Shown piece by piece: positions 9,976 to 21,360 of a DNA stretch of 64,000 nucleotides. The position numbers and the translations under genes were made by a program. The notes beneath the pieces are model-generated. The model did not search any database and was not told the DNA's origin. It saw only the letters and a list, made by a program, of their open reading frames with translations. The stretch comes from Hirsutella rhossiliensis. Lineage: Eukaryota > Ascomycota > Sordariomycetes > Hypocreales > Ophiocordycipitaceae. The DNA lies in contig NW_025408669.1 in the NCBI RefSeq assembly GCF_020360975.1, positions 2,108,001 through 2,172,000 of the forward strand, written 5' to 3'. The number at the start of each line of letters is the position of its first letter. Within the stretch, counting starts at the first letter, position 1.

Positions 9976-12084
9976 TCATATTCTTACAATCTCCACCCGG
10001 GCTCTGTCGTATATCTTGTGGCTGACCATGCCGTCTACCGCCTCGCCTTGAGCTTTGTGTGGATAGAGCGCCATGCGAGCGTACGTGCCGGCCCCCTTGC
10101 GTTTCGAGAGGTATCCCGGGTTGATGGCGAGGACGCTCTCGATGACCTGCCACCCAAGTCTTGTCAGCTAGTCTGCGGGGGGGGGATGATGGCAGAGGAA
10201 ACCCGCGCCTGGTGGACGTCTTCCTACCTTGACAAACGGCGGCAGCGCACTGGGGACCAGCATGACGTCAGGCCGAACATTGACCATCTCTCCCAGCTTG
10301 AGGTAGCTTAGATCGAGCACGGCACCCGTGGCGACGCCGTCGGCCGTGCCCGTCCGGGGCAGCCTCGCGCGATCCGTCGGCGGAAAGAGCGGAAAGTAGT
10401 GCCTCTGCTCCACCAGGTAGCGGCACAGCCTGCCCATCAGGTCCCCCGGCGCGGCGCCCGTGGCCAGCTCCTCGCTGCGCAGCTGGTACAGCACGTCCTG
10501 GCTCGACACGCCGAGCACCATCTCGTTCATGGATAGCGTCATGGGGTTGGAGACGACGCGCACCGACTTGGACACGCCCAGCTCCTTGCGCGGGATGGTG
10601 TCCTGCGGCCACGAGACGTGCTTGTCGAGCACGTCCCGGACCGAGGGCACGAGGACGACGACGAGGTGCGGGTTGGAGGCGCAGAGGCGGTTGAGGGCGG
10701 GCGCGAACATGAACTTGAAGACGGTCGTCAGGGTGGCGGTGTCGGGGTCGTAGCTGGCGTCCTCGGGGAGATCAAAGTCGCCCGTTGCGATGAGGGGGTG
10801 GTCCATGTCGATAAAGGGGCCGGCGAGGACGAGGGCGTCGGCGTGGGTGTCGGCCGCCCGGCTGCATAGCGCATGCAGCGGCTCGTAATCAAGGTTGTCG
10901 TCGGCAGTGTACGGCCCGGACGCAAACATGATGTTCAAGGGGGCAGGCTCCGCGTCCGACTCCATGGCATCCGGGCCGCCCCGGAGCCTCTCGCTGTTGG
11001 GCTCGAGCGCCGACAAGCTCGACGCGGCGCTGGGCAGCAAGGGGACCTCCAGGACCTCGGCGACGACAAACTCGCTGCCCTGGGCATTGCTGCCCCGGAG
11101 CGCGACAATCTGCCCCGGGAAGAAGCTCCAGCTGGGAAGCGCGTCCATCTTGAGCGGCACCCGGAACCCCATGCCCGTGCGGCGCGACGTCTCGAGCACG
11201 AGCGACGCCGCGTTGAGCTTGCCCTCGGCCGAGTCGGAGGCGATGCGGCCGACGGCGACAATCTGGGAAGTGCTCTGGCTGGCCGCGCTGTCAAAGGCCG
11301 AGTCGTCGAGGCCGTGGTGCGCCTGGACGAGGGCGGCAAAGTCGTCGATTCGGTCGTCGAGGATCTCGCTCGCCTCGGTCAGCTTCATGGCCAGCGGCTT
11401 GTACCCCGTCTTCTTCTGGTCCGAGGCGGCCGTGAGCTTGATCCGCGGCTCGGCGAAGGGCGCGACGGGGGTCTCGGCGGGACCGAGGTGGTCGTTGAGG
11501 ATCTCGATGACTTCGCCCGGGTTCGTCCTCTCATTGAAGGAATTGGGCCTGCAGAGATGTGAGCACCCAAGTCTGCGCCGGGAAACGAGGGTTCAAGAGC
11601 AAGCCACTCACGGCGCGCCACCCATGGCCCGTAGCTGATCCTTCATGTTGGCGGCGGGCGAGCTCGCCACGCCGGGCGTCTCCATCTTCCTCCGAGCCGC
11701 GCTCCCGCTGCCGCTCCCAGCCCCCCTCGCAATCCTGCCCGCCGCCGCCGACGCCGGTGTGCTGGGGATCAGGCCATCGAGCATGCCGAGCACGTCGGTC
11801 GCAGGCCTCGGCGTGGCCGTCGCCTTCCTCTCGCTCTTGACGTGCGCCGCCTGGCGCTGGCTCTTCTCCAGCGCGTCCTGGATGTTCTGCTTGAGGTTGC
11901 GGATCGCCGAGAGCGACAATACCTGTGCGTCGAGCTCCATCCTGATGCAGTACGACTCCCACTTGAAGAAGAGGTCCTCGGGCGAGAGGCCGTGCAGGCG
12001 CATCATGGACTGCAGCTCGGCCAGCACGTCGGGCTCCAGCGGCGCGTTCGGGGAGAAGCGGGACGCGAGCTCGGCGTCCGCCAT
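9976..12084 (-). CDS. POL12: DNA polymerase alpha subunit B
   Basis: Non-catalytic B subunit of the DNA polymerase alpha-primase complex, which starts replication and lagging-strand synthesis in the nucleus. The exons 12084-11612, 11548-10228 and 10146-9976 total 655 codons (654 residues), normal for fungal Pol12. The N-terminal helical domain (MADAELASRFSPNAPL, LHGLSPEDLFFKWESY) covers about 1-80 and is followed by a disordered linker. The OB-fold segment (SQIVAVGRIASDSAEGKLN, PFQ-like core with FFPGQIVALRG) comes next. The calcineurin-like phosphoesterase fold begins around NIMFASGPYTADDNLDYEPL and LVLAGPFIDMDHPLI; as in the family, catalytic metal ligands are largely lost. Exon 3 gives the conserved end IESVLAINPGYLSKRKGAGTYA. 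Intron donors are GTGAGT and GTAGGA. Confidence 0.95.
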
Positions 12085-12643
12085 GGTGGGCAGGCGGGCG
12101 AGGAAACGGTCTGCGAGTCCAAGTCTCTCTGCGGAAGCGACTTTTAATAAGATGGGCAATCGATTTATCGGCAATTGGATTTCGGGGTGGGAGATGGAGA
12201 ACGGAATTCGCAATGGCGTAATTAATTAAACGCAGATTCGCGGAAGACGCGTCGCGTAAAGTGCCCTGACACCCCCCCCCAACGCGCCCCCGCCAAGTGG
12301 ATCCGCTCAAGCTTCGTTGATTGAAGAGATACGTACTACGTATGTGTAATCAACAGAAACCGCCATGAACATTAGATGAAGCATCACAAACGAACCGTCT
12401 GCATCTGTCCAACAGGGCAAATGGCTGGTTGAAAACATTTCGCTTCGTCTCGTTTGCTCATATCTCCCAAAATACCAACCACCCACGCTGTCCGTACTTT
12501 GCGCCTCCATTGTCACTTGCGTGCCCATTATCTGTCCGCCATCTTGTCGTGGCAGCACGCCCAAACTCCAAACCCCGGTTCATGCTCATGTCTATGTACA
12601 GAAGCTCGTCATCGTTACAGCAAAGTAATTCTCGGCTGCCATC
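12085..12643. promoter_or_regulatory. Intergenic region between POL12 and the GATA gene
   Basis: About 560 bp. It must hold the POL12 promoter (proximal to 12,084) and the 3' UTR of the upstream minus-strand gene. A GCGTAATTAATTAAACGC-like AT-rich palindromic stretch is seen near 12,213-12,232, and ACGCGTCGCG near 12,249 resembles an MluI-box (ACGCGT), the classical MBF site of replication genes; this is suggestive only. Confidence 0.4.
12249..12254. promoter_or_regulatory. Possible MluI cell-cycle box (ACGCGT) upstream of POL12
   Basis: ACGCGT occurs about 165 bp upstream of the POL12 start. In yeasts this core is bound by MBF at S-phase genes including POL12. A six-base motif can occur by chance, so this is a weak call. 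Confidence 0.3.
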
Positions 12644-15600
12644 TCAGTCCTCTTGCTGTTCCTCGTCCAATTGCATGCTGCCCGAGTGGTCCATCGTCCA
12701 CTGAGCCCAGATGCTGGCCGAGCCTCGGTAGTCGAAAGCAATGGAACCGTCCCGCGGCGGCGAGCTGGGCATCAGTGCATCAGTGCTGAGCATGTTTCCA
12801 AATTCGATCAGGGCGCCATTCGTCGGGTCCAGCCCAGGCAAGCTGCCGAGGTCCAAATCATCCACGAGCCCAAAGTGGTTGGTGTCCGAAAAGGCCTGGC
12901 TGATGGACCGACTGATCGGCGTGTCGAACATCTCAAAGCCCCCTTGGTGATTGCGCGGACTGCGTCTGCGGCTTGCGCTGCCCGAGAGCCCAAGCCCGAG
13001 ACGCGGCGTCTTTGTCGGCGTCTGCTGCAGCAGGACCTGGCTGGGAGAGGCAATTAATCTGTTGGAGCGCAACGACCGGGAAACACTCCTAGTGATCGGC
13101 CTGTGGCTCGGTGTAGTGCGCGTTGGCGTCTTGAATGGACTCGAGAGAACGAGCGCCATGGAGTTGGGAGGCGGCGTCGAGGGCCGCGCGGCCATTGGTC
13201 CCTTGAGGAGAGCCTCCATTCGACGACACTCGCTTGATGCTTCGTCCCCGTCTTCCATGATAATGTTCTCCTTGTCGGCGGCGAGTCGCTTCAGCTGCTG
13301 GAAATCATCAGAAGTCTGAACCGTGTTCACGGCCACCTCCCCCAGGACCTTGAGAGCCCCATCCTTTCGCGGTGATGGAAATAGCAGTCTCCTGGTGCTG
13401 CCTACCGCATTGTCAAATTCCAGCTCCACAGGGCTCTGTGCTGTGCCACTGCCGCGGGAATGCGTCGACCCTGGGTTGGAGCGCGTTTCATCATCTCCGC
13501 CGCTGCCGCTCGCATCGGCAGATGGCACGCACGTCTCGCCTGCCTGAAATTGCGTGCCGAGCGGTCCCGTCGTATCCGCGTGTGAGCGTCCGCCATCGGC
13601 TGCCTTGGGCGACGACTGCTCCTCTGGTCCGAGAGCGTCCGTCAGCAGATACGCGTCCGAAGTCGGATTGATTCGAGCATCGCTCTTCGAACGCGGCTTC
13701 CTAGAACGGCTACTACCCCCTCCTGTGCCCTTTCTTCGTCGCTCCTGACCGATGCGCGAGAAGTCCTTGTCCCAGCGATCCGGGGGCCGATGGCATTTGC
13801 ACTTTGTGAGCCAAATCCCACACGGGTTGCAGAGGAGCAACTCCTGCCAGGCGTCCTTGTCATCGCCCGGCCCCAAACTCTTCTTGATGAGGCGGTACGA
13901 GGTCGGCTTGTCATCCGCGTCGCGCTTGATAATCTCAATGGCCGTCACCTTGCCAGGCTTCTCCGAGTACTCGCAGTACTGAGGTGTGCCTTCATGCTCC
14001 TGAACCCAGATTTTGCGCCAAGTGGGCGTTTCGATGGCTCCGCAGTTGCTGCAGAATGGGGGCATTTCTCCATTCATGATAGCCTCCTCTAGCCGCTGCT
14101 TGATTGCATGTTTCTTGACTCTGTTCTTGTTCGATCTCGCCGGAGGTGGCGAGGAGGCCGGTGGGGGAGCGTCCATGGGCGGCGTGGGTGCCTTGGGCTG
14201 CTCTTGGTAAGACATCTGCTGCAACAAGGCACTGGGTCCGACGGGGTCGCTTGCAGGTATCGGCAACGCCAGAGGTCCGGAAGACGCCGCTCTCTTCAAT
14301 CCAGGGGCAGCAGGCGGGGTTGGAACGCTCGATTCAGCATCAACACACTGGTATAGGGACGAAGGACCCGCAGGCTCACTTGCAGGAACCGATGGCAGAG
14401 CCAGAGATACGGCTCCCGCAGACTGAGATCTCACGACTGGACGCACGTCCTTTACCTTTGAGCTCTGGGGCACCTTCCTCTTGGGCAGCTTTGTCGACGA
14501 CAGATCTTGCTGCTGCAAAGGCATCTCGTTGGTCGTTGGCGTGTCGGAACAAGTCTTGGGAGGAGAGTTGCTCGGCTCTTCCGACTGTTCGACGCCCTGC
14601 ATAGGCTCGGGAGCGCGGGCAGGACTTGGCTGGCCATTGTCTTGTAACGATTCCGCCATGGGTGTCGGACTCACGCGCTTCTCCACGGCATCGGTTGTTG
14701 GTGGCGGAGTTGGCTCCATCGCAGGGGGGGGAACCGGAGCGGCCCGAGACTTCTTTGCGGCTGGTGCCCTCCTCTGGCGAGAGCGCGGAGGGCCCTTTTT
14801 CAGTGGAGGAAGAGCCGGGGCATCATTGAATGTCGGAGGTAAAACCGGCGGCGGCGCTGACGACGGATGAGGAGCGCCGTTGTAACTGCAAATGTGAACC
14901 ATGTCTTGACCCATTGGGCCGTCTTGCATCTGGAAAACCTGAATCGGCACGCCCTTTGTCATGGGCCTCGAGTCGGTTGATTTGCCCGGGTGGGTGCGGG
15001 GTGGCATGGCCTCGCCAGGATCAGGGTGGAGTGACTCTTCACCAAAGAGGTCGTCCATCTCATCGTTAGCAAAGCTGGATTCGTGATGGGGCAGCTCAGT
15101 GGACGGCATCGGCGGCAAGACGGGGCTCGAGGGCGGCGGACTAGACATAAAAGGCGTCGTGCGTTGCACGGGTGGAGATGATGCCATGCTGTCCTCGGAG
15201 TAGGTGGGCGTCGGGGCCTGGGATTCGGGGGAGCGGCCGTCCTCTTGACCCGGAGACAAGGGTTGCAGCCTCGGATCGGAATAAGCGGCCACTCCTTGAT
15301 GATGCTGGCCTAGAGCGGACACCTGCCGCAGCTTGGATTGGTTTGAGCCCCGCCCGGGCAGATTGGCGAATGGAGCTCCCTCAGGAATAGGCGTGGGAGC
15401 CCGAGGAATTTCCTGAAGGTGGCTGCCCGATACACCTTCGTTGCTGGCCGCCACAGGGCGGAAGTTTCGCAGAGAGCCGGATGTGCTGGCGGCGACTCGG
15501 AGGGACTCGGGCCCAGCAGCAAAGGGATTGGAGGCCGACTTGTCTGCCTTGGTTGTCGTTGCCCTCTTCCGAGCAGGCCCTTCTTCGCCCTCGGTGGCTT

Positions 15601-16643
15601 CTTCATATCCCGACGTGTTCCCATCCGCCGGCTTCTTGCGAGGCCTGCCACGCGGCCGACCAGTTGGTTGTCTTTTCCGAGGAGCCCGACTCGAGGCTCG
15701 GCTGGAAGGCCTCGAGGGGGCGGCGGAGCCTCTGGGCTGTTCAGCCGGCTCGACTACTGGAGTGGGAGCCACTCGATGAACCTCCTGGATCACGTGAGGC
15801 ATGCTCTGCTGAAGGGCATGCTGGCCAAATGGTTGCAAGCTGCTGGGCGCCGGGGCGGGGCCTTGGGACAGGGCGGGTGAGGCCACGCGCGAGACTGGAC
15901 CGCCGTGGCCGATCTGGGGGTTGGCTTGCATGAAGGAATTCCATTCTGACGCGCCGGTAGGTGTCATGGCTGATTCCACGGGTCGATCCGCAAATTGTTG
16001 CTCCGGGAGTCGGTCGACGGGTCGGGTCGGTTGGAAGTCTGCACTGCCGTGGCGGGCATGGCGGTGAACTTTGGCGGATTCTGAAAACTTGAGCTTGACC
16101 TCGAGCGTCTCCTTGTTGCCTCCACCGAAGACGGCAAGTAGATTCTTGGCAACGCGCCCGGTGACGAGCTTGGGCGGCTGGGGCATGGCGTCGTTGCGCA
16201 TCGAGCCGAGGGCCCAGGAGAGCATTCCCTGACCGACCAAGGGGGTCTCGAGCTCGGAGTAGTCGACGGCGTAGATGGTGTAGTCGCCGTCCTGAGTAGC
16301 AAGTTCCGGGCTGCATTCCATGACAGCGTGGAGACATGCTCGCAAGTCGATGACGCCGATGGTATTCGTCTCGTCGATGGGAATCGTCTGTACGTGCAAG
16401 GTGTGCGAGTGTCTGGCCAGGCAGTTGACTTTGGCTTCCTTGTCGAAAGTGTAGTGGACCTTGACTACAGCAAAGCGAGTTAGCTCAAGGTCAAGAGTCA
16501 AGGAGGGAAGGCGACATACGGCTCATAGGCCTGACTTGAGGTCCAGGATCAGGAGCAGGAGCAAAGGCGGGTGCAAACATCGCCTGGCCGGGGCCGTTCC
16601 GGCCTTCACCGACCGGTTGAGCGGCAGGCCGAGGCGTCGCCAT
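12644..16643 (-). CDS. Spt21/Ams2-like GATA-type regulator (histone gene control)
   Basis: Nuclear regulator that combines an N-terminal Spt21/Ams2 domain with a GATA-like zinc finger; characterised relatives control S-phase histone gene expression, and Ams2 also supports centromeric CENP-A loading. The exons are 16643-16520 and 16464-12644 (intron GTATGT to GCTGTAG), giving 1,314 residues. The N-terminal domain is about 40-170, with MSLKVHYTFDKEAKVNCLAR and QTIPIDETNTIGVIDLRACL. Arg/Lys-rich AT-hook-like motifs (RKRQPTGRPRGRPRKK) are near 300. The finger is at about 844-925 and is unusual: C-x2-C (CSNCGAIETPTWR) is separated by about 70 residues from C-x2-C (LLLCNPCGIW), against 17-20 in normal GATA fingers. 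The rest is Pro/Ser-rich and disordered. The in-frame upstream ATG alternative inside the intron was rejected because splicing restores the conserved lead-in to KVHYTF. Confidence 0.87.
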
Positions 16644-18325
16644 GACGGATGGCAGCTCCCTCGACAGAGCAGATGAGAACAGAGTGCACCCGCGGAACGG
16701 GGTCTGCCGTGGATGACGCCGAGAAGAGGCTGAAGACGGAGGGTGTGGAAGAAAGGCGGCAGTGGAAAATCCTGTCGAGATAGTTTCGTTTCAACAACGG
16801 GGAAGGTGGTTGGTCATGGCCCTGGAGACGCGCGCGCCAATTCACGCTGCTTCAGTCGCGTCTGCGGACCCGCTACCACTTTAAAAATCGGCGCGCGCAG
16901 GCCAGGGACGGTAGCAGGCGGGGGAAGGATGACGATTGAAAGGGATGTGAAAAGGGGAAAAAAGTGGCCATGAAGAGATAAGGCCGAGAAGAATAAGTTA
17001 CGTGCGCGCGCCCGAGTGTTTGGTTGTGGCGCGACGTGCGATCGTGGGAGAGTTGAAAGTCTAAGTCGGCGCGTCGATGGTGGAGGCACGTGGGGAGGTG
17101 AGCGAGGTGAGCTCCCGGTGCAGTTGCCAAGGCACCTTCCGGAATGGGTAGCGGCGGGGCAGATCCAGTGACGTGCCTGCCTAAAGTACCGAGGTACCTA
17201 GGTACCCTTTTCTTTTTTTTAGTTGTCGGCCCTCGAGACACCGCCTAGGACGAGGTACGCAAGGATACTTGCCATGAAGCCAGCCCAATGTGCTGAGGAG
17301 AACTCGAGTCCGTCCGGGTGAGTGTCTCTCGCGCGTACCTGCGGCTAGAGCCACGCACTCTGCTGACGGTGTGTTTTCCTCGCGGACGCAGGACAATGTA
17401 AGCCCAGAGAGCGCCCAACTAACCTGGTATTAACTTAGTATGTCTCTCCTTTTCAACTGCCGCCTTATCTCCCTCTTGCCCTCGGGCGGACACAGGGGAG
17501 GCCAGCCCCTTTTATACTTTTGCGCTGTTGCTGTGCCTGCTGGAGGCAGTACATATACGTACTACTACGGTGAAGCGCTTTTCCCATCGGGAGGTACCGT
17601 CAGCCTCGCATTCGCAAACACTCAGCCATTACACAATACCTGCATCAAGATACAAGACGAATTTTTGTAGCTGCTCCTCTTGGTACCAGCCTTATCCTAT
17701 TGTTTGGCCCTTGCCTAGGTAGGTACTCTGACGAGTATCAGAATTGCAATATCGAGACAGCCCAGAACTTCGTCGGCTCTGTATCCCCACCATCTTTGCC
17801 CAACGATGGAACAGGTGGCCATCGCAGTCGAGTGACTCATCTACGAGGCAGTCACCGAGCCCCCTTTCTACCAATGATTCTGGTCGACCTTCGGTTTGCG
17901 TTCGGGCACATGCCCGATCCCGGGCCGCCATGTCCGCACCTGGTTGTCTGCAAATGGGGGTGGCGTGATAAACCTGGCTTTGGTTGCAGCATTCACTTGC
18001 AAGCATGACCGATGAAGCCGCCAGGCCCCCAAAACCAACAGCATACTAAGTTAGTGTTCTGCCTGAAGAGCAAGGGAAAAGATGTGAGTTCAAGCTCTGT
18101 TCTCATTGTAAATCATCCACCCGAGCAGCGACGCGGGATTTTGGTCAGGCGAACCCCGAGGCAAACCATCCACTGCACTCAGGCAGGACCTCGACGATGT
18201 GGGGAGCAACCTTAACATTTGTTCCGGCTTCTATAGTACATTGGACATCAACCTACCTTACATCGGAGCCGTCTTGCTCCGTCCGCTGTATCTGTCCCGT
18301 ATTCCGTCTATTTACCGCGACCCCT
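16644..18325. other. Long intergenic region upstream of the GATA regulator gene
   Basis: About 1.7 kb with no supportable gene. It includes TACCTAGGTACC-type palindromic motifs at about 17,189-17,206 and CCTAGGTAGGTAC near 17,714. The region nearest 16,644 is the promoter of the GATA-type gene; GC-rich stretches with GCGCGC occur near 16,830-17,020. The open frames are short and lack domains. Confidence 0.4.
17189..17206. repeat. TACCTAGGTACC palindromic motif
   Basis: Two overlapping GGTACC/CCTAGG palindromes (GAGGTACCTAGGTACCC). The same motif recurs near 17,714, 26,879-26,897 and 27,317-27,356 in this window. Confidence 0.6.
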
Positions 18326-19907
18326 TTACAGCCTGCTGGTAGCAACGCTCTCGTCCCCTAACCACTTCACCACGCCGTCGTCGTCCACCTTTGTCTTGCG
18401 AGCAATGATTTCCTTGGCCACGTCCGCGATCCCCTGGCGCCCCCTTCGCGATGCCACGACGGCCTTGGTCAGCTCCTTAGGCGTGTAGCTCTTGGACGTC
18501 ACCATGTCCTCGATTTCCTTTTCCGTGGGAACGCCAAGCGCCGCAAAGGGGTACTGCGAGTAGGTGCGGTCACTGAAGAGCTCCAGCGAGGCCTCTTGGT
18601 CGAAGTCGAAAAAGGGCTTGGCCACGTTGTCGCTGGCAGGAATGGCCTCGAGCGACTCGGGCTGCCACTTGGGCGTCTCCTTGCGGACGAGCAGGGCCGT
18701 CACGCCCTCGGTGAAGTCGTGGCCCTGCATGAACTTGGAAGCAATCTGAAACTCCTTGTTGAACGCCTCGGCAATGTCCCACTTGCCGCCGACGCGCATC
18801 TGCCTGAGCGTGACGTGCACCGAGGTTGGCGATCGCTTTTGCAACGTGTCCAGCTGCTTCTGCGCCCACGCCTCCGTCTCCCCCCGCTCCTCCTTGAGGG
18901 AGGCCATGATGTCGTCGACATTGTTTTTGTTGAAGCAGCGGTCGATGGCCCGGCGCACCTCCCCACTCAGCTGCATGGACTGGTCGAAGGGCAGTCCGGT
19001 GCAAAACTCTTCCAGGGTGTCGTTGATGATCTCGAGCCTCCGGGGCAGAGGGTCGTCGTCCAGGAATCTCAGCTCGGCCAGACGAGCCTCGAGGTCTGGA
19101 AGGCTGGTGGAGTGGAGGTAATGCGTGGCGATGCCCGTGTAGAAGACGTTGGGGCCCGTCAGCCGGTCGCTGGTCAGGGCCAGATACGTGCCGACAGAGC
19201 CGTTCATGCGTGGAAGAAAGAAGGATGCACCGACATCGGGGAAGAAGCCTATCGTCGTCTCGGGCATGGCGAAGACGGTCCTCTCGGTGGCGATGCGGAA
19301 GGGGGCGTGGATGCTGAGGCCGACGCCACCGCCCATGGTGATGCCGTCCATGATGGCCACGTACGGCTTGCTATACGTCGCAATGTAGTGGTCCAGTTTG
19401 TATTCAAGGGCAAAGTAGTCCGCCGACTTCTTCCACCCGTCGGCCCCCTGCTGGTTGTGCTGGGCGAGCGCGGCGACGTCGCCTCCGGCGCACAGGGCCT
19501 TTGGGCCAGCGCCCTTCATGACGATGACGTTGGCCATGTCCGACTTTTCCCACTCGACGAGGCGCGGGACAATCTTGCGAATCATGGATCCATTGAGCGA
19601 GTTGAGCTTTTTGGGCCGGTTCAGCATGACGGTGCGGAGGCCATATCTGCTCTCGAAGACAACATCGTTGGGTTCGTCGCCGGGCAGTTCCTTGATTGAG
19701 GCGGCCTCTGTCGAAAGCTGTCAAACGTCCTAATCAGCATGCGATCCGGAGACAGAGGGCGGGGATGGCGAGATTCACCTGCCGAGCGCCCCACGAGCAG
19801 CTCAAGACCTTTGCGCTCTGGGCCATCTTACATGTGCCTCGCAAGCGTGAGCTGCCTGCAGCATTGGCTGCCGTTCCGGCGCGGACGAGGAAAGCTCTGT
19901 AGGACAT
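18326..19907 (-). CDS. EHD3: 3-hydroxyisobutyryl-CoA hydrolase
   Basis: Crotonase-fold thioesterase that hydrolyses 3-hydroxyisobutyryl-CoA in valine breakdown, normally in mitochondria. The exons are 19907-19779 and 19717-18326 (129+1392 nt, 506 residues); the intron starts GTGAAT and ends TTGACAG. The first 43 residues are basic, hydroxylated and without acids (MSYRAFLVRAGTAANAAGSS), as in a mitochondrial presequence; an internal in-frame ATG at 19826 is an alternative start. The oxyanion-hole strand PKALCAGGDV is at 115-124 and GGGVGLSIHAPFRIATE follows at about 172-188. PETTIGFFPD places the expected catalytic Glu at 196 and Asp at 204, with the family's 8-residue spacing. The last three residues are Ser-Arg-Leu, a possible peroxisomal PTS1, so dual targeting is conceivable. 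The gene is divergent from SmD2 across 567 bp. Confidence 0.94.
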
Positions 19908-20474
19908 TAGAGAGGAGGCACTGATTGGACTCGCTCGTACGGTCCGGAAGGCGCGTCGACGGGACCTCGTCAGCGATTGAGGAAGAGGAGGGGCGGCAAC
20001 GTCGCGAGAGTCGGGCGAGGTGCGAAATTTAGACCGAGAGTAGCAGCGACTGGCCGCGGGGCGTGAGGGTACATTGCGTTGCTGATGGACCAAGTAGACG
20101 TCGGAGGGCCCCTGCCAAGAGGACCTGCTGCAGCGTGAGACAGCCACGGGCCAGGCGGTACTGTAGTGGGAGCTGACAGCTAGGGTACCTGTCTGGCATT
20201 CTCGCGCACGTATCCCCAGCCAGCCCAAGCTCAGCTCCAGTGTCTGAAGCACGGCAAGGTACATGGCTAACTAGTGGAGACGTTTAGCAGACGGGCCCTT
20301 CGGTCCAATCAGAGCGCGCCGTTCCTCGTCGACTTTTCGAGCCTCGATCGATTAGCCCCTCGAAGCTCCGAAAGGCCCTTTTCCATCACTCATCATCAGC
20401 CTTGCGATCCGCATCCCTCAACTCGTCCTGAGCCCGACGCAAACCTCGTCTCCCACAAAGGGCAACCGCGCAAA
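19908..20474. promoter_or_regulatory. Divergent promoter region between EHD3 and SmD2 genes
   Basis: 567 bp between two start codons on opposite strands. There is a CT-rich leader before 20475 (CATCACTCATCATCAGCC). No strong TATA element is seen. Confidence 0.5.
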
Positions 20475-21035
20475 ATGGCGGATCCCAAGATTCAGTACGT
20501 ATCATCTCTGCCCTATACCTGCTTTTGACCTGCGCTAACGAACGCCTCCCAGAGAACTGCTCACCAAGTCGCGCGCCGACCTCACGTACACGCTCCCCGC
20601 CTCCCCTTTCCCAGGGCAGCGCTGAGTCCCTCGCTGTCCTGGCCAGAGTTGCAAAGACCAATGCTGACGTGTACACCCCCAGCGAATACGAGATTGCGCA
20701 GCTCGAGGAGCACGAGTTCTCCGCCGGCCCCCTCTCCATCCTCCAGACCGCCGTGCGCTCGCACGTCCAGGTGCTCATCTCTATACGCAACAACCGCAAG
20801 CTGCTCGCCCGCGTCAAGGCCTTTGATCGCCACTGCAACATGATCCTTGAAAACGTGAAGGAGATGTGGACCGAAACCAGCAAGTCGGACAGCGGCAAGA
20901 CCAAGTCGGTGAACAGAGACCGGTTCATCAGCAAGATGTGAGTGCAGAAGCCGCTTTCGCACGCGCGGGGAGGCGATGCTAATGTGTCGCAGGTTTTTGC
21001 GAGGGGATAGCGTGATTCTGGTGCTCCTGAGCTGA
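20475..21035 (+). CDS. SMD2: Small nuclear ribonucleoprotein Sm D2
   Basis: Core Sm-ring protein of spliceosomal U1, U2, U4 and U5 snRNPs. Four exons, 20475-20494, 20553-20585, 20683-20937 and 20993-21035, total 351 nt and encode 116 residues, a normal SmD2 length. The first two exons give [18 protein letters not shown], which then joins [20 protein letters not shown]; the phase closes at all three junctions. The Sm1 motif ([20 protein letters not shown]) and the Sm2 motif ([17 protein letters not shown]) are complete. [17 protein letters not shown] is the characteristic SmD2 segment between them. Intron donors are GTACGT, GTACAC and GTGAGT. The ATG is preceded by CGCAAA. The gene is intron-dense for its size, as is usual for fungal Sm genes, and converges with the dihydroxyacetone kinase gene 325 bp away. 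Confidence 0.97.
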
Positions 21036-21360
21036 GCTGGAGTGCGCCCTCATATGTGGTCAAGACACTCCTGTTTTTCCTACCGCCGCTTTCTTTCTTT
21101 GTTCTTGCCGGTCTGGATTCCTCAATCGAGGTCCATTCCGTGGGCGAGACTATGGAGTACATACATGGGTGGAACAGGCGTTGAGAATAATGTGACTTTA
21201 CTCGGGGACCAAAGTGTCGTGCAGAATTTCCCAACGACACAGCTGCGGCTTTACCTTGCGTGCCAACTGTTACCCATTCCTTGCTGAGAATCTCGCCTAC
21301 GAAAGAAGCCTCGAGAGTCCGCCATGAGCTACGCGTCCTCGAACCCGTGGAATTGCGCCC
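21036..21360. other. Convergent 3' intergenic region
   Basis: 325 bp between the stop codons of two convergent genes. Nothing beyond presumed 3' UTR and T-rich tracts is visible. Confidence 0.4.

Noticed and set aside
18596..19699. A 367-codon plus-strand open frame
   Set aside because: Antisense to the 3-hydroxyisobutyryl-CoA hydrolase gene, with no recognisable domain.
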